DNA from: Hyaloperonospora brassicae
Lineage: Eukaryota; Oomycota; Peronosporomycetes; Peronosporales; Peronosporaceae
Direction: 5' to 3'
NCBI GenBank assembly: GCA_947650285.1
Contig: CANTFL010000090.1
Coordinates: 930,001-994,000, forward strand
Length of the DNA stretch: 64,000 bases
Part shown: one piece after another, positions 36,458 through 47,128 of the stretch
Layout of the letters: each line of letters starts with the position of its first letter
Position numbering within the stretch: the stretch's first letter is position 1
The notes under the pieces: generated by a model
What the model saw: the letters and a program-made list of their open reading frames with translations, nothing else
Databases searched by the model: none
Told to the model about the DNA's origin: nothing
Program-made: the position numbers and the translations under genes

Positions 36458-39400
36458 TCCAGCAACCTCAAAGAAAATTGCAAATCTCTTGACGAAAGTT
36501 GCTCCAGATACACAATTATTGTGTGTCTCTGCACCTGGTGATGAGATATCACTCATCAACTTGAAGCTAAGAGTAACACACAGTATGTCACTTCGTGCCC
36601 TAGTAGACTGTGGGGCGTCGAACAACTTTGTTCGTCGCCAGTCACTAGAGGGTTGTAGGCTCAAGTTCGTTGAGCGCGACATTCCCCTCACAAGGATGAC
36701 GGTGCGCCTTGCAACAGGCGCATCGATAACCGTTGAGAAACGTGTAGTAGGAATCCACTACACGTTAGAGGGCGAACAGTACGATGATGAATTCATCGTA
36801 CTAGATCTGGATGACAAATTCGATGTCATCCTGGGATTACCTTGGCTCAGAAAGTACGAGCCAAGGGTGAGCTGGCAGCATCGATCCGTGAAGATGCCTG
36901 CCGCTTGTTCATCAGATGGCCATCTGATGAACATCTTGGAGCGTCCACAAGCGTGTGGATGTTCTGCGAGTGAGTGCGATGGCCTCACTTGCGGTACGGT
37001 CGTTAGCACGACTGCACAAGATCACAGCGTAGTTGATCACTACACTGTGGAGCAAGCTCCCGGCGGCTGTACAGATGTACAGGCTGCGCCGAAGGTCCAC
37101 CACTCGAATAAGTCAAGTGGACCGGGACATGGATGCATGCCTAGCGGGCAGAATCTTAGAGGAAAGAAACCTGTTGCCCCCAAGGGGCAACATGAAAACC
37201 CTAGGTCGACTGGAGAGTCGACCGTAGAGGATCGGTTCCTGACTGTGGTTGCACAGCCACAGTCGGAAGACGTCGAGGGAATAAGTCCCCACGTACTTGA
37301 GGAAGGAATTCCTCAAGAGTCGCTTGCTGAGGGACTAGGCCTTCAGCAACCTGTGGAAGCAAGTTCTCAAGAAGAAACAGAGACGTTGAACGTCTTGGTT
37401 AATGACGGATCAAGCGTAGGCGCTTATACTCTTGATGTGATTGTGCCTCCGAAGTTGACTTCGGAGATAACTCAGTTGCCAACGCTAGAACCGAAACGGT
37501 TCTTGCGTGATCTGCGTAGTGGCAAAGTCAAGCAGATCTGCATACTCGTCACAGAGGACGAGTATGTGACCGACATTCGGTCGGCAACAGTATTTGCTGA
37601 GAACGAACGGGTTCTCAGCAGCTCATCGATGGACGAAAGTGTCCTCGATGAGAAGAATCGGATTGAGCGATACGCGTCCCAATCCTGGGAGTCACTTCAG
37701 GCAAATCCTTTGTATAAGGATTTGATCGAATTCAGGGATGTGTTCCCTGAATCCGTACCTTGCGAGTTGCCTAAGGACAAAGGCACTCGACACGAGATCG
37801 AGCTCAAACCGGGCTCGAAGTACTGTGTCATGAAGCAGTGGCCACTGCCTCGTGAACAAGTACTAGCGATCGACAAGTTCTTTGCCGATCGCTTAGCAGC
37901 GGGACATGTGAGGGAATAAACATCCCCTCACAGCTCTCCGACCTTCTGTGTGCGAAAGGCCACAGGAGGGTGGCGGATAGTGCACGCATTAAACAAGTTG
38001 ACTGCTGCAACGGTACCGGATCAGACGCCGATACCGAGGAAGAACGTAATAATAGATGGTATGTCAAAGAGTACCATCTTTTCGTCCATGGATCTGATGG
38101 ATGGATTCTATCAGATCCTGATGCGTGAACGGGACGTCCCGTTCACGGCAGTGAGTACCCCCAGCGGGATGCTGTGGGAGTGGCTAGTGATGCCACAGGG
38201 GCTGAGTAATGCCCCTGCAACATTCAACAGATGTGTAACAAATCTGTTGAGACCGGTGCGAGACTTCGCACCGAGTTACTTCGACGATGTGTTCGTCCAT
38301 AGCCGGGCTACGTACGGGAAAGACGGACGTTGAAGTTCACAGAACTCACGTTCGTCAGGTTCTTCAACTTATGCGCAAGTATAAGTTGTACGCCAACCTC
38401 AAGAAGTGTATATTCGCGGCTAGCGAAATACCACTTCTTGGGTGCATCGTGGGTAAACACGGCGTACGCCCTGATCCCGAAAAGATCAAGGCGATCACCG
38501 ACTGGCCAGTGCCAGTCGATGTCAACGGACTAAGGAAGTTCCTTGGTCTAGCGGCGTACTTGCACAAGTACTCGCGCAACTACGCCGAGATGACTGTTCA
38601 TCTTTCTTGTCTGCTCAAGAGACATGTCAAGTGGCCATGGAACGCTGAGTGCCAGCGTTCCTTTGAAGGTATCAAGCAAAGCTTGATGCAATCGCCGATC
38701 TTGGCGATTGCAGATCAGGACAGACCATTTCATGTGGTCTGTGACGCCAGCGATTTCGCAATCGGCTGTGCGTTAATGCAGTTCGATGCAGATGGCGCGG
38801 AGCGCGTCATCTGTTATCAGTCGCGTCAGCTGCAAGCAGCTGAGCGTAATTACCCAGTGCATGACAAGGAACTCCTTGCCATGAAATACGCACTGGCTAA
38901 GTTTCGCGTCTATCTCTTGGGAGATAGACCGTTTGTTGTCTACACGGACCATGCGTCATTACGCACGGCCGTAAACAGCCCACACCTCTCGCAAAGAATG
39001 GCGAGGTGGCTGTCTTTCTTCGCGGAGTATAACTTCTCCGTGGAGTATATACCGGGACGACTCAACGTCGTCGCGGATGCGCTTTCGCGCCGGCCCGATT
39101 TCGAGCCGGACGCACAATCCAACAGTGAGGATAAGCCCACTGTTGCGACACTGTCAGTCAGTGTCCCGTCGTCAAGCTTACTTGACGACGTACGAAAGGC
39201 ATACGCGGAAGATAAGGATCTTCTGCGATTGATGGATCATCTGGTGAATCCATCCAGTAAATCCATGAGGGATTTACCGGCTTTGTACCGATCCTCATCG
39301 GATCGGTATAGTACACGCAACGGATTGCTGTACTATACAGCTGTTGCCGACGACACGCCTCGTGTCGTCGTACCCGCTCATCATGATTTGCGTTTGCGCA

Positions 39401-41333
39401 TCATGTATGAGTGTCACGATGCCCCAACAAGCGGCCATCGTGGTAGAGAAAAGACTTACCTCACGGTAAGTCGCGACTTTTACTGGCCCCGCCAGTATCA
39501 GTTTGTTCGCAAGTACATACGTGCTTGCGAAGTTTGTCAACGGGTGAAACCTAGTCCTTCATCCCGTGCACCATTGCAGCCTCTGCCTGTTCCGACAGAG
39601 TGCTGGCAGTCCGTTTCAATGGACTTCGTCTTCGAATTTCCCGAAGACGCTCACAAGAATAATGGTATTCTTGTGTTTGTTGACCGATTCAGCAAGATGG
39701 TCCATCTTGCTGCTGTCCCTGAGTCAATCAAGGCTCAAGGTTGTGCTCGTGTCTTTCTAGACACGGTCTTTAGACTCCACGGGTTACCCCGTGAACTCGT
39801 ATCCGACCGTGACCCTCGGTTCACGGCGGAATTTTGGCAAACCGTGTTCCGTACTCTCGGAACACGATTGAAGATGTCCACTTCTGACCATCCAGAAACA
39901 GATGGTCAGACGGAACGTGCGAACCGTGTCCTCGAAGAGATTCTTCGAGGATATGTCCACTCGTTTCCGAGTTGGAGCGAATTCCTGCCCATGGTGGAAT
40001 TCGCCATCAATAATTCGGTGCATGCTTCAACACAGCACACACCGTTTTACGTGAATGGCCTACGCCATCCACGAGTGCCCACCCTTATAGAGTGTGACTC
40101 TTGGATAAGGGGGGAGGGACTCGCTCGAGCAAAAACCGTTTTGGCTCTTGCTCATCACGTGTCGACGCAAACGTCGTCACGTATGATGCCGATGTCGATC
40201 AAGTCGACATCGATGAAGAAGATCATCTCAATAATAGCGACGACGCTATTATTGATTCGGATGATGATGACGATGCTGGTATATTCAGCATCGCCAACGA
40301 TTATGTCAGCGAGGAAGAAGACAACCTCGCTGAAGAAGAGAGCAATCTCTTAGCAGTGCGCACGAAGCGCACTGAAAGACAAAACAAAGAGTCGGCAGAG
40401 GACTTCCTGCTGACTCGAGAAGCGGTAGTCCGTTTCGCTCAGGACTCCATCGCAAATGCGGTGGACCGTCAGAAACGGAACGCAGACAAGAATGGAAGAG
40501 CAAATGTTCTTTCATTTAAGGTTAACGACCTAGTACTACTGTCTACGATAAACTTACCCGGACATTCAGTCACTAGTGTCGGCAGTAGTAAACTACTGCC
40601 GAAATACATTGGGCCATTTCGAGTGTTGCATCGCAAGGGCAATGCATACACACTCAAATTGCCACGTAATATGCGCACGCATCCTACGTTTTACGTGGGG
40701 AGGCTCAGGCCGTACCGTCAGTACGAGCCTTCTTCTTCCGATGGAGATATCCCCCACGTTCAAGAACATCCATCAAGCTGTTGCGTTCGCGCTCCAGACG
40801 ACCAGTCTGCTCGCGCAGATATGATACCTCGGAACTCAACCGAGATATCTCCCCGCGAGCTGTCGCCAGCTCGCCGAATAGGGAGCGGACATCCCGCTCG
40901 ACCTGTAGCTGCGCTGTGGCATAATCGGCGCGATCCCTCGCCCGATCAGCCTCGTGAGCCTTGCGGTTCTTCCGCACGGTATCGGTCAAAGCGTAGCGCC
41001 GGTCTCGCTCGTGCTTCAAGTCATCGCGCAATTCATCGATTGCGCGATCCATCTCGTAAGGGTCGAGATGGTGAACCGAATCATCTGGAGGAGGTCTTTC
41101 CTCCTCCACCACATCCTTTGGTGGATGCTCACGGTGATCAAAGCTTTCTATTGGAGCGTATCTTGAATCACCGTGACGATTCAGGATCAAGGACGAGCTA
41201 CCTCGTCCAGTGGCGGGGGTATGCACCCTCTTGGAACAGCTGGGAGCCCTGCTCTCAGCTGTTGATGGAAGTTGAAGGTCTCGTCCGCCAGTATGACGAG
41301 ACCCATCCGATGAGTCCTGTGGCCCATCGGTAA
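36432..41333 (+). pseudogene. pol: Element A pol: PR-RT-RH-IN-chromodomain, broken
   Basis: Protease shows the active-site variant DCGASNN (near 36610) and the ILGLPWL flap-side motif. The frame hits a TAA at 37917-37919 at the start of RT (after HVRE). It resumes in the same frame with SPTFCV and [11 protein letters not shown] and reaches the catalytic YFDDVFVHS near 38277. A +1 shift near 38310 leads to the rest of RT, RNase H ([17 protein letters not shown]), and the integrase HHCC finger and D-D-E core ([25 protein letters not shown]). A -1 shift at an A-run near 40130 leads to an Asp/Glu-rich insertion, the GPY/F module (KYIGPFRVLH) and a chromodomain (from 41121, [21 protein letters not shown]). 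Four lesions make a full Gag-Pol impossible without recoding. Confidence 0.9.
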
Positions 41334-42309
41334 ACACGCGCCCTAGGCGCTTGTAGACGGATTGCAAGTTTGCAATCGCGTCACGCATCTCAGCCGAGAT
41401 GTGTGCCCTTCCCCAGGGCGAATTTAGGGAGTACACATCCCTATGTGCACGCTGCGAGTTGTCAACACAACTCGCACAAGGGTCTCCCCATGTGAGGCAA
41501 GGAATGTCTGCCTCACTCGATAAACAATGCAACCGGTACCTAGCACCGGTTGGCGTTCGCCTTTCGAACCTGAGGCGTGTCGCCTCAAGTTTCTTGAGCC
41601 ACCCTTCTCGTCCGAAATTCTTTACGTTTTGGACGAACGCGTTCCACGCAGCCAAAAGCGATGTTTTGTCACGCTTTTGGTTGCTGTTGTACCATCGATG
41701 TCTAAGAAAGACATCGAGATAAAAATCTTCTTCAGCGCGAAAGTTCTTCGCGCTGGAACTCAAGCCGTGAAGCTCGGTTGCATCGAATAAGGGTATTCGA
41801 TGGTGTTGGCCTGTCTCGTGAGACAAGCTATTGATGAGCCGTTCGGGCAAACGCCACGGCTTCAACTCATCACGCTTCACAGTGGTACCCTTGTCGGTAC
41901 CACGGCTCCCAGATTGACGACGACTCGCGCCATCGTCATCACGCTCGTGCGAAGACGCACGAGCCGGCGGTGGTGAGGAATAGAACTCACCACCCTGATC
42001 ATCGTCATCACTGCCGAACAGACTGTGATGCAAATCACGAGTCCGTTCGTTCGGCAGTGGTCTTGGCGAATACTGAGGCGTCGCCGGTGAGCGAGACGCC
42101 TCTGGAGCATTGCCCGAGTCAGACACGTCTGACTCGCCAGAGTAGATGACCTCTACATCAGGGTCATCGTGCGCACGCGGTGTGATACCGCGTGCACCTG
42201 CAGCACCTGTTGCTGCAGGCGAAGAAGGGGCGGCAGACGACGAAGCGTCTGCCGCAGAGGCTTGCACAGCACCAGGCTGTGTGGGTCTTGAGTCACCTCG
42301 CATAGACAT
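40705..42309 (-). CDS. Antisense ORF of element A (aORF), 534 aa
   Basis: A single intact frame runs against pol. Residues 1-160 are disordered, rich in Ala/Ser/Pro and acidic runs ([16 protein letters not shown]). Residues about 165-325 look folded, with aromatic and Trp positions ([33 protein letters not shown]) and a Cys cluster [20 protein letters not shown]. Residues about 435-520 form a long heptad coiled coil ending with a basic KKKART tail. The C-terminal 209 residues lie antisense to the pol end: the coiled coil opposes the GPY/F-chromodomain linker. The start codon lies 131 bp inside the 3' LTR, inside a hairpin loop. The frame is intact while pol is not. Function unknown; a transposon-encoded nucleic-acid or coat-interacting accessory protein is one guess. 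Confidence 0.6.
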   Translation of the reverse strand: MSMRGDSRPTQPGAVQASAADASSSAAPSSPAATGAAGARGITPRAHDDPDVEVIYSGESDVSDSGNAPEASRSPATPQYSPRPLPNERTRDLHHSLFGSDDDDQGGEFYSSPPPARASSHERDDDGASRRQSGSRGTDKGTTVKRDELKPWRLPERLINSLSHETGQHHRIPLFDATELHGLSSSAKNFRAEEDFYLDVFLRHRWYNSNQKRDKTSLLAAWNAFVQNVKNFGREGWLKKLEATRLRFERRTPTGARYRLHCLSSEADIPCLTWGDPCASCVDNSQRAHRDVYSLNSPWGRAHISAEMRDAIANLQSVYKRLGRVFTDGPQDSSDGSRHTGGRDLQLPSTAESRAPSCSKRVHTPATGRGSSSLILNRHGDSRYAPIESFDHREHPPKDVVEEERPPPDDSVHHLDPYEMDRAIDELRDDLKHERDRRYALTDTVRKNRKAHEADRARDRADYATAQLQVERDVRSLFGELATARGEISRLSSEVSYLREQTGRLERERNSLMDVLERGGYLHRKKKARTDGTA

Positions 42310-42428
42310 GTTAACTATGCGAGGTCAAGCGGAAAGTGAATGGAACGGACCCAACAAGTGCTCCCTGTCCCAATGGTGGCCAACGGGTGGCCTCCATATT
42401 TTCGATAGTCACACGGTGACTATCAGTT

Positions 42429-42439
42429 AAGGGGGGTGA
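42429..42439 (+). other. Element A polypurine tract
   Basis: AAGGGGGGTGA directly precedes the TGTAAC of the 3' LTR, the expected place for plus-strand priming. Remnant D shows a similar GGTGGGGAAGGA on the minus strand. Confidence 0.75.
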
Positions 42440-42830
42440 TGTAACGGGGCAGCCCGTTACATGAAATTGTCACTTTAAGGAAAGTGACAATAAAGAATAT
42501 AAAGATGGATATTCTTTAAACAATATCACCAAAGTGGTGATATTGAAGGGTCGACCAAAGGGTCTGTTCATTGGTTGATATCGTGATGATATCAACCCAC
42601 CAATCGCCGCAAGACGCGCGCAATGAGTGGTGACGAGACGTCACCATACATGCAGTTATATTAGTATAATTGAATTAAGTCAAACGAAGAGACAGTAGTT
42701 TAAAGACTTAATTATATTAATATAACAGTTCTACTTTTACCCTACCTACGCTTCCTCGCTTGCCACGTGTACGTCCGTCGGGGCACCCAAAACCCTTGCG
42801 TTAAGTTACGCAAGGGTGTGCCCCGTTACA
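42440..42830 (+). repeat. Element A 3' LTR
   Basis: 391 bp; I found no difference from the 5' LTR on reading through both. Because the antisense ORF begins just upstream, an antisense promoter in this LTR is the likeliest driver of that ORF, but no motif was pinned down. Confidence 0.95.
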
Positions 42831-44352
42831 CGTACGGATAGTACACTTAAATCCTAATGGGGGGCTGCTTGGTAGCATACCCAAACATTGTTATCTGTCA
42901 ACGCAGGTCGGTATGCCCAGGCTTCGCTGGCAACGTTGGCGTCGGCAGGTCACCACGTCTTGCGAGCTCGTGATGGAGTCTCGTAAGCACTGCCGTCGGT
43001 GCTGGTTGTTGCGGCAAAGTGCTCGGTGAAAACGTTTTGTTGTAACGCCTTATACATATGTCGATGTCGTCAGTGACAGATTTTTTCGGCGCGATGGACG
43101 CCATGTGGTGTCGGGAGCGCAGAGAGCACCAGCGCTCAATTGCGTATACGGAGCTGCAGGCATTTGAGCTCCTGTTCACCGTCGTGGGGGACATTAATCT
43201 TGCGATCGATTATCCGGTAAATACCGGAAGGTGATGGTTGGAGGGGAGTACTGTGCGGTATGCCGCTCAATGGTACTTGACGCTGCCTCACACGTAATTT
43301 CTGACGGCGCATAGGTAGGAATGTACCGAAAAGGCTCTGCACAGCAGACTTCGCGCTCTTACCAATAAAGTGCGTCGTTTGATCGGACTTGCGTATGTCG
43401 CGGCGTTGTCGTCGTCGTCGTCGTCATTTCGTCCATGAGCGTATCATGCAATCAGACCTGCTCGCTTCTCGTGTTGGGCTTACTTCCCAAATTTGCGCCT
43501 TTGCGTAACAACAGTCAAGCGACGGAGATTTATTATGATTCGGGCGATTGGACGCTTTTCTGGGCGATAAATCCCCCTCCGTGGGGTCCAGATCAAAGAA
43601 GGAAGGCCTTCTCGCCGCGCATGCGCTAACAAGGACAGCGCAGCGTGCCCAAACGGAAGAATACCAGCAACCAAGACACTCTGGAGTGAGGGGCATGGCA
43701 ACAGCCGTTGTCATACCCACCTGATTCCTGCTCTTTTACGTCTGCCTTCAACTCGCAGACCCCGACATGATACCTGGTCCACCGAAGCGAATTTGCCTAA
43801 ACCGCGATTTGATCGGACCCGTCCAGGTGCGTCAGCCGCCGTCGGGGTTGGTAGGAGAACGGCCCAGCGTTTCCCGCGACTTCAGCACCCTGTCTGCACC
43901 CGGATCGGAACCCCGATTGTTCGTGCCCTATCGGAATGCCTTCCGTGCCCAATGTCTCGAGCCAGAGAGACGGAGCATGAAGTCGATTCAGTAGAAACAC
44001 ACCAATATATTAACTATCTTTGAGCACCTGCTCGACGCTCTGGTTCAATCTCTCTCCCCGAGTCGGGCTTCGGGGCCACAGCTACCAAAGGACAAAGATC
44101 GCGCAAGAGTCGGCAGACTGGGCTTTTGAACTCGGCTGGAAGGTCCAGCTCGTCGTCTTGAGCTGGCAGAAAAAAGCCAGCGAGGAGGCGAGCGATGTAG
44201 CTTTGCTTGAAGAAGAGCGAAGCAAATCTCCGTACAGACCTCTTGGTCGTCATGATGCGTCGTAGCCAGTCCGATCCTCTCTTTGGGTGAGACCTGCTCA
44301 ATCCGATAGCTAAAACATTGGTCGAGAAGCTCCAAGCGCTGCTCCCAGCACG
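42831..44352. other. Host DNA between element A and effector 2
   Basis: Contains the diverged repeat at 43480-43985 and no frame with a recognisable product. A CGT/CGTC microsatellite run lies near 43405-43425. Confidence 0.5.
43480..43985 (+). repeat. Diverged repeat shared with 20697-21250
   Basis: Second copy of the segment described at 20697-21250. It ends about 370 bp before the initiator motif of the second effector candidate, so part of it could lie in that gene's regulatory region. Confidence 0.5.
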
Positions 44353-44369
44353 TCATTGTCCAAATTGAC
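44353..44369 (+). promoter_or_regulatory. Oomycete Inr-FPR-like core promoter of effector 2
   Basis: TCATTGTCCAAATTGAC combines a 6-of-7 match to the initiator YCAYTYY with an adjacent AAATTGAC, 7 of 8 to the flanking-promoter consensus MAWTTTNC. It lies about 60-70 nt before the ATG at 44427. Confidence 0.5.
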
Positions 44370-44426
44370 GGGTACCAGCACAACCTCAACTATACATTTG
44401 TCGATCAATCAGACCGGCTAGACAGT

Positions 44427-45284
44427 ATGCGTCTAGCCTACACCGCAGTGGCAGCTCTGATCACCGTCTTCGTTTGCATCGACGCGGTCCCCAAGGCTGT
44501 CCGTGAGTCTAGTGACTCTCCTGTGGTTCGTAGGACGAGCGGCCGCGTCAACGAAGTGAACACGAAGAGGCGTTTGGGCGTAGCTGATCTGCACGATGGC
44601 GGACCACCGCTGGCCTCTGACAAGGAGGCCAGAAATGGCCCCACCTCTGGCGTCGGTGAAGGTCTTGTTCAAGCAAGCAAGCCAGTTACCAGCGTCTTAG
44701 AAAAAGGCTTGTTTGGCACGACGACGAAACAGGCGAGCCAAGCTGTGAAAGCAGTAGCTGCGATGAAGGCGAAGGCAGCTGAGGAACAAATGTCGACGCT
44801 CGTCGAGCTCCTTCGAAGTCAAGCGCTCACGACAAAGGTGAAGCCCCTCCGAAGTAAAGCTTTCAAGGAGAAGGTGAAGCCCCTCCAAAGTAAAGATTTC
44901 AAGAAGAAGGCCAAGCCCTCCCAAAGTAAAGCTGCACAGAAGAACGCAGAAACGGTGGAAGATGCGGCGAAGGCGAAGGCAGCTGAGGAACAAATGTCGA
45001 CGGTCCGTAAGTACGAGCGAACACTGTCGCTCCAGAAGAACGCCGAAACGGCGGACGACTTGGCGAAGGCGAAAGCGAAAGCAGGGGCAAGCGACATGAT
45101 GAAGACATCACTCACTAAGAAGATTACGAAGGTGTTCAAAACCTCCATGAGTCAATTGAGACGGCAAAGCACATCGGAGAAGGGTGTAGCGACCGCGTTC
45201 AAGGGGTTCATCGATCAGCTGCGCGCATTCTTCAAGCGTGTGCTGAATAACCTGAGACAGAAGGCCAGTAGCGTCTTGACCTAG
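44427..45284 (+). CDS. Secreted effector candidate with RXLR variant TKRRLG and Lys-rich repeats
   Basis: 285 residues. The N-terminus is a signal peptide (MRLAY, hydrophobic core, Asp19-Ala20), followed by GRVNEVNTKRRLG at 39-51. The aligned region of the 14832-16094 protein is GRVNELSTKTLL, so the two are paralogs and the RRLG occupies the RXLR position with the last Arg lost. The GEER of the other protein is not present. The mature part is Lys/Ala-rich: three tandem units of about 13 residues built on KxKPxxSK (near residues 140-178) and two copies of KAKAAEEQMST, with the rest predicted helical and basic. It would be secreted and might enter host cells; that is inferred from family resemblance. 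The ATG fits the initiator motif upstream. Confidence 0.7.
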   Translation: MRLAYTAVAALITVFVCIDAVPKAVRESSDSPVVRRTSGRVNEVNTKRRLGVADLHDGGPPLASDKEARNGPTSGVGEGLVQASKPVTSVLEKGLFGTTTKQASQAVKAVAAMKAKAAEEQMSTLVELLRSQALTTKVKPLRSKAFKEKVKPLQSKDFKKKAKPSQSKAAQKNAETVEDAAKAKAAEEQMSTVRKYERTLSLQKNAETADDLAKAKAKAGASDMMKTSLTKKITKVFKTSMSQLRRQSTSEKGVATAFKGFIDQLRAFFKRVLNNLRQKASSVLT

Positions 45285-46060
45285 AACAAAGGTAATGCAT
45301 GTTGTTGAGCCAGTAGCAAGTGCGAGCGTGTACCTCGTATTGTTCTTTCTGCTTAGCTCGTCCATATTGTTTTGTCGTCGAGACACGAGCGACTAGTTGC
45401 ATGTTTGTCTACTCTACAACGCCTGCAATTGCGGGGTACGGTGTGTCGATGATGCAAGACGTTCAGAATAGTGACTGCATACCTCAACATGTTGAGCCAA
45501 CACACGCGCGCACTGTGCAGTAGTGTATCGTAGATGATGACATAATGATTTCGTTTGCCCTAACCTGACTATTGTCTAACAAAGCGAAGGATAGACACGC
45601 TGCGTCTGCTGCATGTCCCTATTGCTGCCGCGCCTTACTGTCATGGCTGAAACAAATGTCTCTTCTGTTCGCATCTGCGCCTGTCACCTGATTGTCAAGG
45701 TGCCATACTAGAGAGAGGTCAGATCGTCTATCAGAGCTACTTATCACTCGTAAGGTGTATGTCAGGTCTCAAAGATGACATGTCCGATCTTGTGGTCATT
45801 CGCCCCGACCCTGAGCTAAACTCATCATTTCTCAAGAATAAGGGAGAGGCTAAATACACCGGGCATTATTGCTAAATACACCGCGCGCCTAACCATTAGA
45901 CTTAATGTTCAAATTACAACAGTGGTATCACATCCAGACCACGTCAATTCGAATAATAACGTATAAGCCAAGTAGAAATGCACCTGAAACATAGCCAAGC
46001 TACGCTAATTTAAAAAAAATACTTAATAAGGTAACTGAAAATGCACCCGCGGCTTAACAT
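45285..46060. other. Intergenic stretch, nothing recognised
   Basis: Short overlapping frames only; a run of A near 46011 and AT-rich sequence follow the effector gene. Confidence 0.4.
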
Positions 46061-46471
46061 TTAATCACATATCGTAGGTTGAGGAGTACGGATAACTGCG
46101 ATGTCGCAAGAGGAAGTTGACGCCGTGTCAATGGTACCTGGGGCATCAACGGAGACTTTACGGTCTAAAAAGGCTGAAATGTCCGACAAAAAAAGATAAT
46201 CACCTGCTGTATGTGACTTCAACACGCACACATATCCGTAGAGTAGCTCCATCTTGATGCATCTGGACGACCTTAAAATTAATATTGTCAATCTATCCCG
46301 TCGCGCCGCCGGTAGCGCTGAGAGCATGGTCTTGATGATACAACGGAAGTGACCGGTCGGGGAGTTGCTCACACAAAGCGTTGACCAGGCACTTTCTTCT
46401 GGGGCGTACTCGTCATACATGGTCACGAGCTCGTATGAACGGCCGACCTTTTTTGTTCCGCGATCTCGCAT
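46061..46471 (-). CDS. Hypothetical ORF next to an LTR, 136 aa
   Basis: An open frame with protein-like composition (MYDEYAPEESAW, LTILILRSSRCIKMELLYGYVCVL) but no family I recognise. It starts 15 bp from the proposed LTR edge at 46486, so it could be the 3' part of a host gene cut by that insertion, or chance. Confidence 0.2.
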   Translation of the reverse strand: MRDRGTKKVGRSYELVTMYDEYAPEESAWSTLCVSNSPTGHFRCIIKTMLSALPAARRDRLTILILRSSRCIKMELLYGYVCVLKSHTAGDYLFLSDISAFLDRKVSVDAPGTIDTASTSSCDIAVIRTPQPTICD

Positions 46472-46485
46472 TGACGTGAAACGAC

Positions 46486-47019
46486 TGTAGCGGAGCTACA
46501 CAGCTCCTCAAGTCAGAGGAAGACTTAACGCTCTTACGAGCAACTTTGGTTCTACGAACCTGACTCAAAGAGTCAACAGCTCCGAGAGCTAAGGTTTGGT
46601 TCAAAGAACCCGACTCAAAGAGTCAACAAGCTCAAAGAGCTTACGGTCCCTGTTCCAGGGGGACCAAACGATTCAAAGAATCAATCGCACTAAGTGCACA
46701 AGGAGTAGCTGCCTTATCAAGGCGTTGCTACTTCCTTACGATCGCAAGACGCCTCAGAGAGGCACGTGTCTTTTGTTGACCAAAATGGGAACTGAATTTT
46801 ATTTCTTCTTTTGACCCAAAACAACACCGTAAAACAAAGTAAATAACCTACTCACTTATGTCCTAAATAAACCTATTATAAGATCTTGTAATCAATTGTT
46901 GACAGACATCAGTCTTCAACAATTGATACTTGTATTCTACTATTATTTTAAAGAGGATCCCATACCTTGTGTGTACCAAACATATTGTCGACTACCAGTC
47001 GACGTGTAACCCCGTCACA
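46486..47019 (-). repeat. Remnant D 3' LTR (proposed limits)
   Basis: On the minus strand the sequence after a purine tract begins TGTGACGGGGTTACA (tip at 47019). A matching terminus TGTAGCGGAGCTACA on the plus strand at 46486 gives 534 bp. The tract is filled with short hairpins such as GACTCAAAGAGTC, GATTCAAAGAATC and GCACTAAGTGC. The second copy is absent, so the 46486 edge is inferred. Confidence 0.5.
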
Positions 47020-47128
47020 TCCTTCCCCACCAGACTGACGTTTCCACAAAACGTCACTCGAACTCTTTCCTCGAAGAGGACGGTGTGTGTGCGCTTCAAC
47101 CTCACGGTTGGCAAAACACAAAACACTA

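Larger units (their letters stand above)
34848..42830 (+). mobile_element. Ty3/Gypsy chromodomain retrotransposon, element A
   Basis: A complete 7983-bp element: two 391-bp LTRs that read the same throughout, a primer-binding site, gag, a -1 frameshift signal, protease, reverse transcriptase, RNase H, integrase, chromodomain, an antisense ORF and a polypurine tract. The order PR-RT-RH-IN-chromodomain places it with the chromoviruses of Ty3/Gypsy. The lack of LTR differences implies recent insertion, yet gag-pol carries one stop and three frameshifts, so it was either mobilised by another copy or the breaks are sequence errors. No 5-bp duplication touches the LTRs. An 8-bp CGTACGGA lies directly after the 3' LTR and again 10 bp before the 5' LTR. 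Confidence 0.95.

Noticed and set aside
36140..36691. 183-codon antisense frame over gag/protease of element A, with a counterpart over remnant C (50665-51210)
   Set aside because: It recurs because the sense codons are conserved. It lacks a coherent domain, and nothing similar is found in element B; treated as a shadow frame.
46620..46740. Possible CRISPR-like array: evenly spaced short palindromes in the D LTR
   Set aside because: The palindromes differ in sequence from one another, the spacing is irregular and this is eukaryotic LTR DNA; it belongs to the general hairpin pattern.
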